5,868 nt of DNA. Source: Dechloromonas sp. Its GTDB lineage: Bacteria; Pseudomonadota; Gammaproteobacteria; Burkholderiales; Rhodocyclaceae. The stretch lies in the NCBI GenBank assembly GCA_017302355.1, contig JAFLDQ010000193.1:1-5868 (forward strand), read 5' to 3'. The notes under the pieces are model-generated. The model was not told where the DNA came from and made no database searches. It saw only the letters and a program-made list of their open reading frames with translations. The position numbers were made by a program, and so were the translations under genes. This document shows, in pieces, positions 1 through 5,272 of the stretch (positions are counted from its first letter, which is position 1; each line of letters starts with the position of its first letter).

Positions 1-1
1 C

Positions 2-58
2 CCGCTTCAGGAAAAAGCCTTCAAGCTGCTCGGGGTCAACCTGCCGCGTACCCAGTAA
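2..58 (+). CDS. C-terminal end of an unidentified protein (5' end outside window)
   Basis: An open frame enters from the left edge and ends at TAA (56-58), giving an 18-residue tail, PLQEKAFKLLGVNLPRTQ. The tail is basic and helical-looking. A short 'LLGV-x-LP' ending of this kind recalls the last residues of some DDE transposases (IS4/IS1634-like). That is only a resemblance and 18 residues cannot prove it. The context gives weak support, because the next gene downstream is an SDR whose 5' half is missing, as expected if an inserted element ended between about 58 and 125. It could equally be the end of any ordinary upstream gene. Codon use is normal for the window. No function is assigned. 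Confidence 0.35.
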   Translation, partial: PLQEKAFKLLGVNLPRTQ

Positions 59-84
59 CACCTCCGCAGAAAACCAGCAACCTC

Positions 85-489
85 ATGAAAAGCAACGGAT
101 TCTTCAAGCCATTGGGTCAAAGTTCGGGCTATCCGGCGCAGAGCGCCTACAACATGTCGAAATTTGCCGTACGCGGCCTGACCGAATGCCTGTGGTCCGA
201 ACTTGAAGGCACCGGGGTGCGGGCCGTCTGTGTCCATCCGGGCGGCATCCGGACCAATATCCACAAGGCGGCCCGACATTGCCAGGCGGCCGGCAGCGAA
301 GACAGAGCATTTGCCGAACTCGCCGAGAAGATGCTGGTGACGCCTCCGGAAGTCTGCGCCGCCGACATTCTGAAAGGCCTGCGCAACGGCGACCGGCGCA
401 TCATCACCGGCAGCAGGTCATCGACGATCTTCTGGATGTCACGCCTGCTGCCCGACGTCTATCCCGGGCTGCTCAGACTTCTCGGCTGA
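85..489 (+). pseudogene. N-terminally truncated short-chain dehydrogenase/reductase remnant
   Basis: Read from ATG 85 this gives 134 residues, about half the usual 250-280 of a classical SDR. It retains the catalytic YNMSK (residues 22-26, Tyr22 and Lys26), the following helix SKFAVRGLTE, the post-catalytic HPGGIRTNI strand-loop (51-59) and a C-terminal helical region, ending at TGA 487-489. It lacks the glycine-rich TGxxxGxG motif, the NNAG motif and the active-site Ser. The position 13 residues before Tyr22 is Pro9. Residues 1-14 (MKSNGFFKPLGQSS) do not resemble an SDR, and family-like sequence begins near GYPAQSAY. In the next frame the bases just upstream read SKFGLSG, which resembles the usual 'SSxFGLxG' segment, so a small deletion or frameshift may lie near 120-132. 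No good ribosome binding site precedes ATG 85. It is most likely a dead remnant. The related intact family includes mycobacterial SadH/Rv3085-like alcohol dehydrogenases, often beside an HSL-type esterase as here. Confidence 0.75.
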
Positions 490-772
490 CCATGTCCGTC
501 GTTGCAAGGCGGCGGGTTTCGCCGGGCCGGAACCCGAAGCGGGAGCCAATGGCCTCCCGGCGCCCCGTGAACTCCCGGCGACGGCTCCACGATCCGGCCC
601 GCGCCGGTGTTGCGGTCGACCCGCAATCAACCCCTGTTTTCACAACCCGGAAAGCCGGCTCATGAAGCCGGTCGCTGCCGCCTTCAGCCAGGAATGCCGC
701 GGACCCGCGCAATCCGGCCAGTGACCGCCCATTCGCCGTTGCAAATCGACGATCATCATCGAGGAGCCTGTC
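490..772. other. Gene-free spacer between SDR remnant and hydrolase
   Basis: I find no convincing gene in these 283 bases. Open frames crossing it are GC-driven shadows with Arg/Pro-rich, family-free translations. Two weak hairpins can be drawn: 510-524 (CGGCG, 5-base loop, CGCCG) and 540-559 (CGGGAG pairing with CTCCCG around a CCAATGGC core). Neither is followed by a T run, so neither is a clear intrinsic terminator. No sigma70-like -35/-10 pair at proper spacing was recognised, although the hydrolase promoter probably lies here. The stretch could be decayed sequence from the same event that truncated the SDR. Confidence 0.5.
761..766 (+). promoter_or_regulatory. Ribosome binding site GAGGAG for the hydrolase
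   Basis: GAGGAG lies 6 bases upstream of TTG 773-775. This strong Shine-Dalgarno match at good spacing decides the non-ATG start. No ATG or GTG nearby has a comparable site. Confidence 0.8.
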
Positions 773-1888
773 TTGACTGAATCCATCTTTGCCGGACTGG
801 CGGCGGCCACGGCCATCTGGTTCATCGGCGCCTGGTATTTGCGCGGCGCCGACCTGCGCGCTTTCGACCGTCCTAGAAGCGATGTGCCGGCTGGACTCTG
901 GCAAAGCTTCTCGACCGGCGACCACCCCAATGACGAACACCGCGCGGTCATCGAGTCGCTCAGCGGCGTTACCGCGATCCTCGGGAACACCCCGCGCGCC
1001 CGGCAACTTCCCGTGCTGCGCGACTACCTGGACACGATGTTCGCCGACCGCCGGCTGGACGCCCGGTTCGTCGCGGTGGATGCCGGCGGCGTCCGTGCCG
1101 AGTGGGTCCTGGCGCCCGGGGCCGACCCCGCCACGAGAACGCTCTACATCCATGGTGGCGCCTATACCATGGGCAGCCCGGCAAGCCATCGCATCATCAC
1201 CAGCAGGTTCTCGGAAATGACCGGTGGCGCGGTGCTGGCGGTCGACTACCGGCGGATGCCCGAAAACCCGCGCATGGCGGGCATCGAGGATTGCCGGACG
1301 GCGTACCGGTGGATTCTCGAGTCCGGGCCGGACGGTCCGGCGCCGGCAAGCGTGCTGTTCGTCGCCGGTGACTCCGCCGGCGGCAACCTGACCTTGTCAC
1401 TGCTCGCCTGGGGTCGCGATCAGGGCCTGCGCGCGCCGGACGCAGCGGTCGCGCTGGCGCCGCAGACCGACGCCACCTTCGGCAGCCCGAGTCTCAAGGA
1501 CAATCTGGCGACCGATGCCATGCTCGGCCCGATGTTCCGGACGCTTTCCAGGGTTCCCCGCTCGCTGCTGCTCTGGGCGACCTGCCTGCGGATCCGCAAG
1601 CGACCCTGCGACCCGGTCATCTCGCCGGTATTCGGCGACCTGTCGAACCTTCCGCCCTTGCTGATCCATGCCAGCGAAGTGGAGATGCTGCGCGACGACA
1701 GTGTCCGCTACTTCAACAAGGCCCGGCTGGCCGGCTCGCCGGTGAAGCTCCAGACGTGGAACCATGTGGTGCATGTCTGGCACATGTTCTATCCGGAATT
1801 GACCGAGGCGCGCGATGCGTTCGAGGAAATCCGCAAGTTCCTCGCGGCCCGGACGCCTCGACTCCATGGCGATTCGCCCGCGGCGTGA
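773..1888 (+). CDS. HSL-type (family IV) alpha/beta hydrolase, probable membrane-anchored esterase
   Basis: This 371-residue protein is expected to hydrolyse carboxylic esters. The sequence shows the oxyanion-hole motif HGGAY (127-131), the nucleophile elbow GDSAGGN with Ser201, an acid-loop ASEVEMLRDDS with Glu304 at the catalytic-acid position, and HVWHMF with His334 as probable catalytic His. In most family members the acid is Asp ('DxLRDE'); Glu is a known variant. Residues 6-23 (FAGLAAATAIWFIGAWYL) form one hydrophobic segment without a clear signal-peptidase site, so a membrane anchor with a cytoplasmic or periplasmic catalytic domain is likely. A further hydrophobic patch (RSLLLWATCL, about 265-274) probably belongs to the cap/core. 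The length is slightly above the usual 300-320 because of the N-terminal region. The start is TTG 773 with GAGGAG upstream. It is co-directional with the SDR remnant but separated by 283 bases. The substrate is unknown. The family call is firm; membrane anchoring is inferred. Confidence 0.9.
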   Translation: MTESIFAGLAAATAIWFIGAWYLRGADLRAFDRPRSDVPAGLWQSFSTGDHPNDEHRAVIESLSGVTAILGNTPRARQLPVLRDYLDTMFADRRLDARFVAVDAGGVRAEWVLAPGADPATRTLYIHGGAYTMGSPASHRIITSRFSEMTGGAVLAVDYRRMPENPRMAGIEDCRTAYRWILESGPDGPAPASVLFVAGDSAGGNLTLSLLAWGRDQGLRAPDAAVALAPQTDATFGSPSLKDNLATDAMLGPMFRTLSRVPRSLLLWATCLRIRKRPCDPVISPVFGDLSNLPPLLIHASEVEMLRDDSVRYFNKARLAGSPVKLQTWNHVVHVWHMFYPELTEARDAFEEIRKFLAARTPRLHGDSPAA

Positions 1889-2084
1889 CCGCTGCGGGTG
1901 CCGGATACCGCGCCGTTCGACCTGGTAGCCTGCCCCATGGATTGCGGAACAAAATGAAGATGCGGGATTTGCGTTGCCGGCGAGGCGCGAACCGCGGCAA
2001 TAGCCGCAGCTATTGCGAGGATGAGCAACGAAGCGGGCGGCGCAAAGACAAGTTTTCATGTTTCGTTATCTGTGGGGCAGGCTG
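1889..2084. other. Convergent intergenic junction
   Basis: These 196 bases separate the stop codons of the rightward hydrolase and the leftward acyl-CoA dehydrogenase. Open frames passing through it are extensions of antisense shadows of the hydrolase. One minus-strand frame starting near 2028 begins MLILAIAAAIAAVRA and looks signal-like, but it runs antisense into the hydrolase and matches nothing. The only clear structure is the inverted repeat at 1997-2016. A mildly A/T-richer patch (about 1948-1965, ACAAAATGAAGATG) does not form a recognisable promoter. Confidence 0.55.
1997..2016. terminator. Perfect 8-bp inverted repeat, possible bidirectional terminator
   Basis: GCAATAGC (1997-2004), loop CGCA, GCTATTGC (2009-2016) form a perfect 8-bp stem between two convergent genes, which is where a shared terminator is expected. 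No T run follows on either strand, so it is not a canonical intrinsic terminator. It could act as an RNA 3'-end stabiliser or a protein-binding palindrome. An overlapping alternative hairpin GCGGC/GCCGC (1994-2007) competes with it. The repeat is certain; the function is inferred from position. Confidence 0.4.
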
Positions 2085-3335
2085 CTAGAGCCGCGCCGGC
2101 TGCGTCAGATAAGGCAGGGTCGAACCGAGATTCTCCTTGCCCTTCCTGATTTCCATGCGCGCGATGGCCTGCAGATGCACTTCGTCCGGACCATCGGCAA
2201 AGCGCAGCGCGCGGCCCCAGGTCCAGTGATCGGCCAGCGGCGTGTCCGGGCTGATGCCCATCGCCCCGAAAGTCTGCATGGCGCGATCGCACACGGCGGT
2301 ATGCACGCCCGGGACCAGCGCCTTGATCATCGAAATCTCCTTGCGCGCTTCCTTGACCCCGACGTTGTCGATCGTCCAGGCGGCCTTGAGGACCAGCAGG
2401 CGCGCCTGGTCGATCTCGATCCGCGACCTGGCGATCCATTCGCCGATCGTCCCATGCAGGTAGAGTTGCTTGCCGAAGGCCTTGCGTTCCAGGGCACGGT
2501 CGATCATCAGTTCCAGCGCCAGTTCGGCGGCGCCGAGCGAGCGCATGCAATGGTGAATCCGGCCGGGGCCGAGGCGCGCCTGGGCCAGCGCAAAGCCGCT
2601 CCCCTCCTCGCCGAGCAGATTTCCGACCGACACCCGCACATTGCGGAAGACGACCTCGCAGTGCCCTTCCGGCGAATGGTGGTTCATGACATTCACGTTA
2701 CGCACGACATCGAGCCCCGGCGTATCGCGCGGCACCAGGACCATGCTCTGCTGCCGGTAAGCATCCGCCGCCAGGTCGGTCTTGCCCATCACGATGAAGA
2801 TCCGGCAATCGGGATGGGCGGCATTGGTGATGAACCACTTGCGCCCGTTGATGACGTAGTCATCGCCGTCGCGGGCGATCAGGGTGGTGATGTTGGTGGC
2901 ATCCGACGACGCCACGTCCGGCTCGCTCATGGCGAAGGCGGAACGGATTTCGCCACGCAGCAGCGGCTGCAGCCAGGCCGCATTCTGCTCGGGCGTCGCG
3001 AACATGTGCAGCAGTTCCATGTTTCCGGTATCGGGCGCATTGCAGTTGAAGACCTCGGACGCCCAGCCGACGCGGCCCATGATCTCGGCCAGCGGCGCAT
3101 ACTCGAGATTGGTCAGCCGCGTACCCGGCTCGTCGTCCCTGAGGTGGGGCAGGAACAGGTTCCACAGGCCCTCGGACCTCGCCAGCGCCTTGAGATCGCC
3201 CATGAAGGACACGGGGTACCGGCCACGCTGGACTTCCTCATGCCATTGCCGCACGCGCGGCACGATGTGGTCGTCCATGAATCCGCGAACCCGGCGGCGC
3301 AGGTCCTCGACCTTGGGGGAACACGAGAAATCCAT
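2085..3335 (-). CDS. ACAD10/ACAD11-type acyl-CoA dehydrogenase (LvaC-like)
   Basis: This 416-residue flavoprotein belongs to the acyl-CoA dehydrogenase superfamily. Visible landmarks are the N-terminal helical domain (1-125), the flavin/substrate segment FAMSEPDVASSDATN (134-148), the beta-barrel domain (about 150-245), the helix GRIHHCMRSLGAAELALELM, RKAFGKQL (284-291), QTFGAMG (354-360) and ADGPDEVH (380-387). In ordinary acyl-CoA dehydrogenases the last segment carries the catalytic Glu of 'YEGT'; here Asp381 sits there within ADGPDEVH, which I associate with the ACAD10/11 and LvaC group. That group eliminates phosphate from 4-phosphoacyl-CoA, ultimately giving enoyl- or 3-hydroxyacyl-CoA, rather than doing only simple alpha,beta-dehydrogenation. 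The start ATG 3335 is set by AAAGGA six bases upstream. It is the last gene of the leftward cluster, 104 bases after the SDR. The superfamily is certain, the ACAD10/11 subgroup likely, and the exact substrate unknown. Confidence 0.92.
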   Translation of the reverse strand: MDFSCSPKVEDLRRRVRGFMDDHIVPRVRQWHEEVQRGRYPVSFMGDLKALARSEGLWNLFLPHLRDDEPGTRLTNLEYAPLAEIMGRVGWASEVFNCNAPDTGNMELLHMFATPEQNAAWLQPLLRGEIRSAFAMSEPDVASSDATNITTLIARDGDDYVINGRKWFITNAAHPDCRIFIVMGKTDLAADAYRQQSMVLVPRDTPGLDVVRNVNVMNHHSPEGHCEVVFRNVRVSVGNLLGEEGSGFALAQARLGPGRIHHCMRSLGAAELALELMIDRALERKAFGKQLYLHGTIGEWIARSRIEIDQARLLVLKAAWTIDNVGVKEARKEISMIKALVPGVHTAVCDRAMQTFGAMGISPDTPLADHWTWGRALRFADGPDEVHLQAIARMEIRKGKENLGSTLPYLTQPARL

Positions 3336-3341
3336 TCGCTT

Positions 3342-3347
3342 TCCTTT
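3342..3347 (-). promoter_or_regulatory. Ribosome binding site AAAGGA for the acyl-CoA dehydrogenase
   Basis: On the minus strand AAAGGA lies 6 bases before ATG 3335-3333, supporting that start and independent translation initiation after the 104-base gap. Confidence 0.7.
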
Positions 3348-3350
3348 CGT

Positions 3351-3431
3351 TCAGGCGCGAGTCATGGTGCCGAAACCGCTGGCCGCGCCGCCGATGGTCA
3401 CCACCTGTCCGACGCCACTTGCCAGAGTCAT
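3351..3431 (-). other. 26-codon frame in the SDR-dehydrogenase gap, resembling an SDR glycine motif
   Basis: Between the SDR stop and the dehydrogenase start, a short minus-strand frame from ATG 3431 to TGA 3351 reads MTLASGVGQVVTI, then GGAASGFGTMTRA. The segment VVTIGGAASGFG resembles the beta1-turn-alpha1 nucleotide-binding motif (V-x-TGxASGxG) that opens many SDR proteins, about where a real SDR would have it (residues 10-21). No ribosome binding site is evident, and the frame continues open upstream inside the SDR gene, as GC-rich frames do. It may be the decayed start of a lost SDR gene, or chance. I would not annotate it as a functional gene. Confidence 0.2.
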
Positions 3432-3439
3432 CGCGGCCA

Positions 3440-4204
3440 CTAAAGCGTCAGACCGCCGTCGACGACGATGCATTCGCCGTTGGTATAGCTCGCTGCACCG
3501 GAAACCAGGTAGAGCACCGTGCCCGCCATCTCGTGCGGCTCGGCATGCCGGCGCAGCGGGACCCTGGCCATCCATTCGTCGTAAAGTGGCTTGTTGGCGA
3601 ACAGGGCGCCGGCAAACCGGGTCTTGGTCAGTCCTGGCAGCACGGCGTTGACCCGTATGCCCAGGGGCCCGCACTCCTTGGCAAAGGACTTCGTCATATT
3701 CACGACCGCCGCCTTGGTGATCGAGTAGATCCCCTGCAGGTCGCCGGGGTGCAGCGCATTGACCGAGGCGATGTTGACGATCGCGCCGCCGCCCTGTTCG
3801 CGCATCATCCTGCCGGCCTCGATCGACATGAAGAAATAGCCCCGGACATTGACGTCGACCGTCTTGTTGTAGGCATTGAGATCGGTATCGAGGACGTGGC
3901 CGAAATACGGATTGGTCGCCGCGTTATTGACGAGGATGTCGAGACGGCCATGCGTGGACCGGATGTGCACAAAGGCATTCGCGATGTCATCCATGCTTCC
4001 GACATGACAGGCCAGGGCTTCGGCGCTCAGTCCGGCCGCCCGCAGCCTGTCGACGACGACCTGGCAGTCAGCCTGCTTGCGGCTGGAAACGATCACGTGC
4101 GCTCCCTGCTCCGCCAGCAGGCTGGCGATGGCCTCGCCGATGCCGCGGCTGGCGCCGGTCACCAACGCGATCTTCCCGTTCAGATCGAACAATTTCGTGC
4201 TCAT
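3440..4204 (-). CDS. Short-chain dehydrogenase/reductase, complete (LvaD-like role proposed)
   Basis: This 254-residue classical SDR interconverts an alcohol and a ketone using NAD(P)(H). All the family landmarks are present: TGASRGIG (16-23), NNAAT (93-97), Asn119 in VDVNV, Ser147 in NIAS, Tyr160 and Lys164 in YSITK, and the C-terminal VVDGG (247-251). The end of strand beta2 is VSSRK (39-43), with a basic Arg42 and no acidic residue, which favours NADP(H) over NAD(H). The start is taken at ATG 4204 (MSTKLFDLNGK) because GGAG lies six bases before it. An ATG at 4216 would add four residues without a better site. It begins 13 bases after the kinase stop, so the two are surely co-transcribed. 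Set between a 4-hydroxyacyl-CoA-type kinase and an ACAD10/11-type dehydrogenase, it probably reduces a 4-oxoacyl-CoA to the 4-hydroxy form, or oxidises the later 3-hydroxy product. The sequence does not distinguish these. Confidence 0.93.
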   Translation of the reverse strand: MSTKLFDLNGKIALVTGASRGIGEAIASLLAEQGAHVIVSSRKQADCQVVVDRLRAAGLSAEALACHVGSMDDIANAFVHIRSTHGRLDILVNNAATNPYFGHVLDTDLNAYNKTVDVNVRGYFFMSIEAGRMMREQGGGAIVNIASVNALHPGDLQGIYSITKAAVVNMTKSFAKECGPLGIRVNAVLPGLTKTRFAGALFANKPLYDEWMARVPLRRHAEPHEMAGTVLYLVSGAASYTNGECIVVDGGLTL

Positions 4205-4210
4205 CGACGG

Positions 4211-4214
4211 CTCC
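4211..4214 (-). promoter_or_regulatory. Ribosome binding site GGAG deciding the SDR start
   Basis: On the minus strand GGAG lies 6 bases before ATG 4204-4202. It lies just after the kinase TGA (4220-4218) and overlaps the alternative ATG at 4216-4214. That placement makes 4204 the likelier start and permits translational coupling to the kinase gene. Confidence 0.7.
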
Positions 4215-4217
4215 ATA

Positions 4218-5249
4218 TCAATTCGTTGTTTGAATCAGGGCGGCGGCGGCCTCTGCCAGATGCACCGTCATGTCGCCCACCTGACCGGCCCTGGCGCTCG
4301 AGGCATTGCCGCCGAGGGCGCGCTTCTTGACGCCCTGGGCGATCGCCGCCAGGCGGAAGAAGCTGAATGCCAGGTAGAAATTCCAGTGGGCAATGCCGGG
4401 GATGCCGCGCAACTCGCAGTAGCGACGGACGATGGTTTCCTCGTCCGGCACGCCAAGTTCGCCGCGATCCTTCCCCAACAGACCGGGAATGTGTCCGACC
4501 GACGGCAGGCGCAGGCACATGCAGAAATACGCGAGATCGGCCAGCGGATTGCCCAGCGTGGACAGCTCCCAGTCGAGAATCGCGATGATTTTCGGGTCGA
4601 CCGCAGCGAAGATCAGGTTGTCGATCCGGAAGTCGCCATGCACCAGCGTCGGCGGCCCGTCATCCAGCGGACAATTGGCCGGCAACCATTCGATCAGGGT
4701 TTCCATCGCCTCCAGGTGCCCGGTTTCCGATGCCCGGTACTGCTTGGTCCACACACCGATCTGGCGTTCGAAATAGTTCCCGGCGCGGCCGTAGTCGGCA
4801 AGCCCGACGGCATCGACGTCAACCTTGTGCAGCGCCGCCAGCGTTTCCACGATCGCCGAATAGATGGGCGCCCGCGCGCTCCGGTCGAGCTCCGGCAGCG
4901 CAGGATCCCAGAAGATCCGCCCCTCCGCGAACCCCATGACATAGAACATGCTGCCGATGACATCCCGGTCCTCGCAGAGGTGGTAGGCGCGGGGCACGGG
5001 TACATCGCTACCGGCCAGCGCCACGAGGACGCGGAACTCGCGGTCGACCGCGTGTGCCGACTTCAGAAGCTCCCCCGGCGGCTGGCGGCGCAACACATAG
5101 CGTCCGCTTGGCGTTTCGAGCAGAAAGGTCGGGTTGGACTGGCCGCCGGCGAACTTCGTCGCCACCAGCGGCCCCGTGAACCCGGGAATGGCGGCCTCGA
5201 GATAGCGGGCCAGCCTGTCTGTATCGAACTGGTGAATGTGTTGGGTCAT
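4218..5249 (-). CDS. APH-family phosphotransferase (LvaA/ACAD10-11 kinase-domain type)
   Basis: This 343-residue protein has the aminoglycoside-phosphotransferase/choline-kinase fold. Visible motifs are the nucleotide-binding loop FAGGQSNPTF (33-42), the ATP-contact strand YVLRRQPP (51-58), the Brenner-type catalytic loop HGDFRIDN (204-211, catalytic Asp206) and the metal-binding ILDWE (224-228, Asp226). The companion dehydrogenase identifies the likely subgroup: not antibiotic resistance but the kinase of the ACAD10/11 and LvaA type, which phosphorylates the hydroxyl of 4-hydroxyacyl-CoA. The start is ambiguous. ATG 5249 (MTQHIHQFDT) has a modest AGG eight bases upstream. ATG 5276 adds nine residues and overlaps the upstream TGA as ATGA, a typical coupled start. 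Frames further upstream run antisense-free through the preceding gene and are not genuine. No small LvaB-like gene lies between it and its neighbours. The fold is certain and the substrate inferred. Confidence 0.9.
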   Translation of the reverse strand: MTQHIHQFDTDRLARYLEAAIPGFTGPLVATKFAGGQSNPTFLLETPSGRYVLRRQPPGELLKSAHAVDREFRVLVALAGSDVPVPRAYHLCEDRDVIGSMFYVMGFAEGRIFWDPALPELDRSARAPIYSAIVETLAALHKVDVDAVGLADYGRAGNYFERQIGVWTKQYRASETGHLEAMETLIEWLPANCPLDDGPPTLVHGDFRIDNLIFAAVDPKIIAILDWELSTLGNPLADLAYFCMCLRLPSVGHIPGLLGKDRGELGVPDEETIVRRYCELRGIPGIAHWNFYLAFSFFRLAAIAQGVKKRALGGNASSARAGQVGDMTVHLAEAAAALIQTTN

Positions 5250-5272
5250 GATCGATGCCTGCGGGACGATGT

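Noticed and set aside
540..559. Hairpin as intrinsic terminator of the SDR remnant
   Set aside because: The stem is short and interrupted, with no T run after it. Such stems are common by chance at this GC content.
473..1189. Minus-strand open frame of 238 codons across the spacer and hydrolase 5' region
   Set aside because: It has no family features and is mostly antisense to the hydrolase. It is explained by GC bias.
1789..2028. Minus-strand frame with signal-peptide-like start MLILAIAAAIAAVRA
   Set aside because: The hydrophobic start is produced partly by the inverted repeat. The rest is Arg/Ser-rich and antisense to the hydrolase, and no convincing ribosome binding site was seen.
2058..3443. 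Long plus-strand open frame (461 codons) opposite the acyl-CoA dehydrogenase
   Set aside because: It is antisense to a clear conserved gene. Its translation is rich in His, Arg, Gln and Asp with no recognisable domain, typical of the complement of GC-rich coding DNA.
4218..5249. Aminoglycoside resistance gene
   Set aside because: The APH fold is shared by many metabolic kinases. The gene context with an ACAD10/11-type dehydrogenase and an SDR points to acyl-CoA metabolism.
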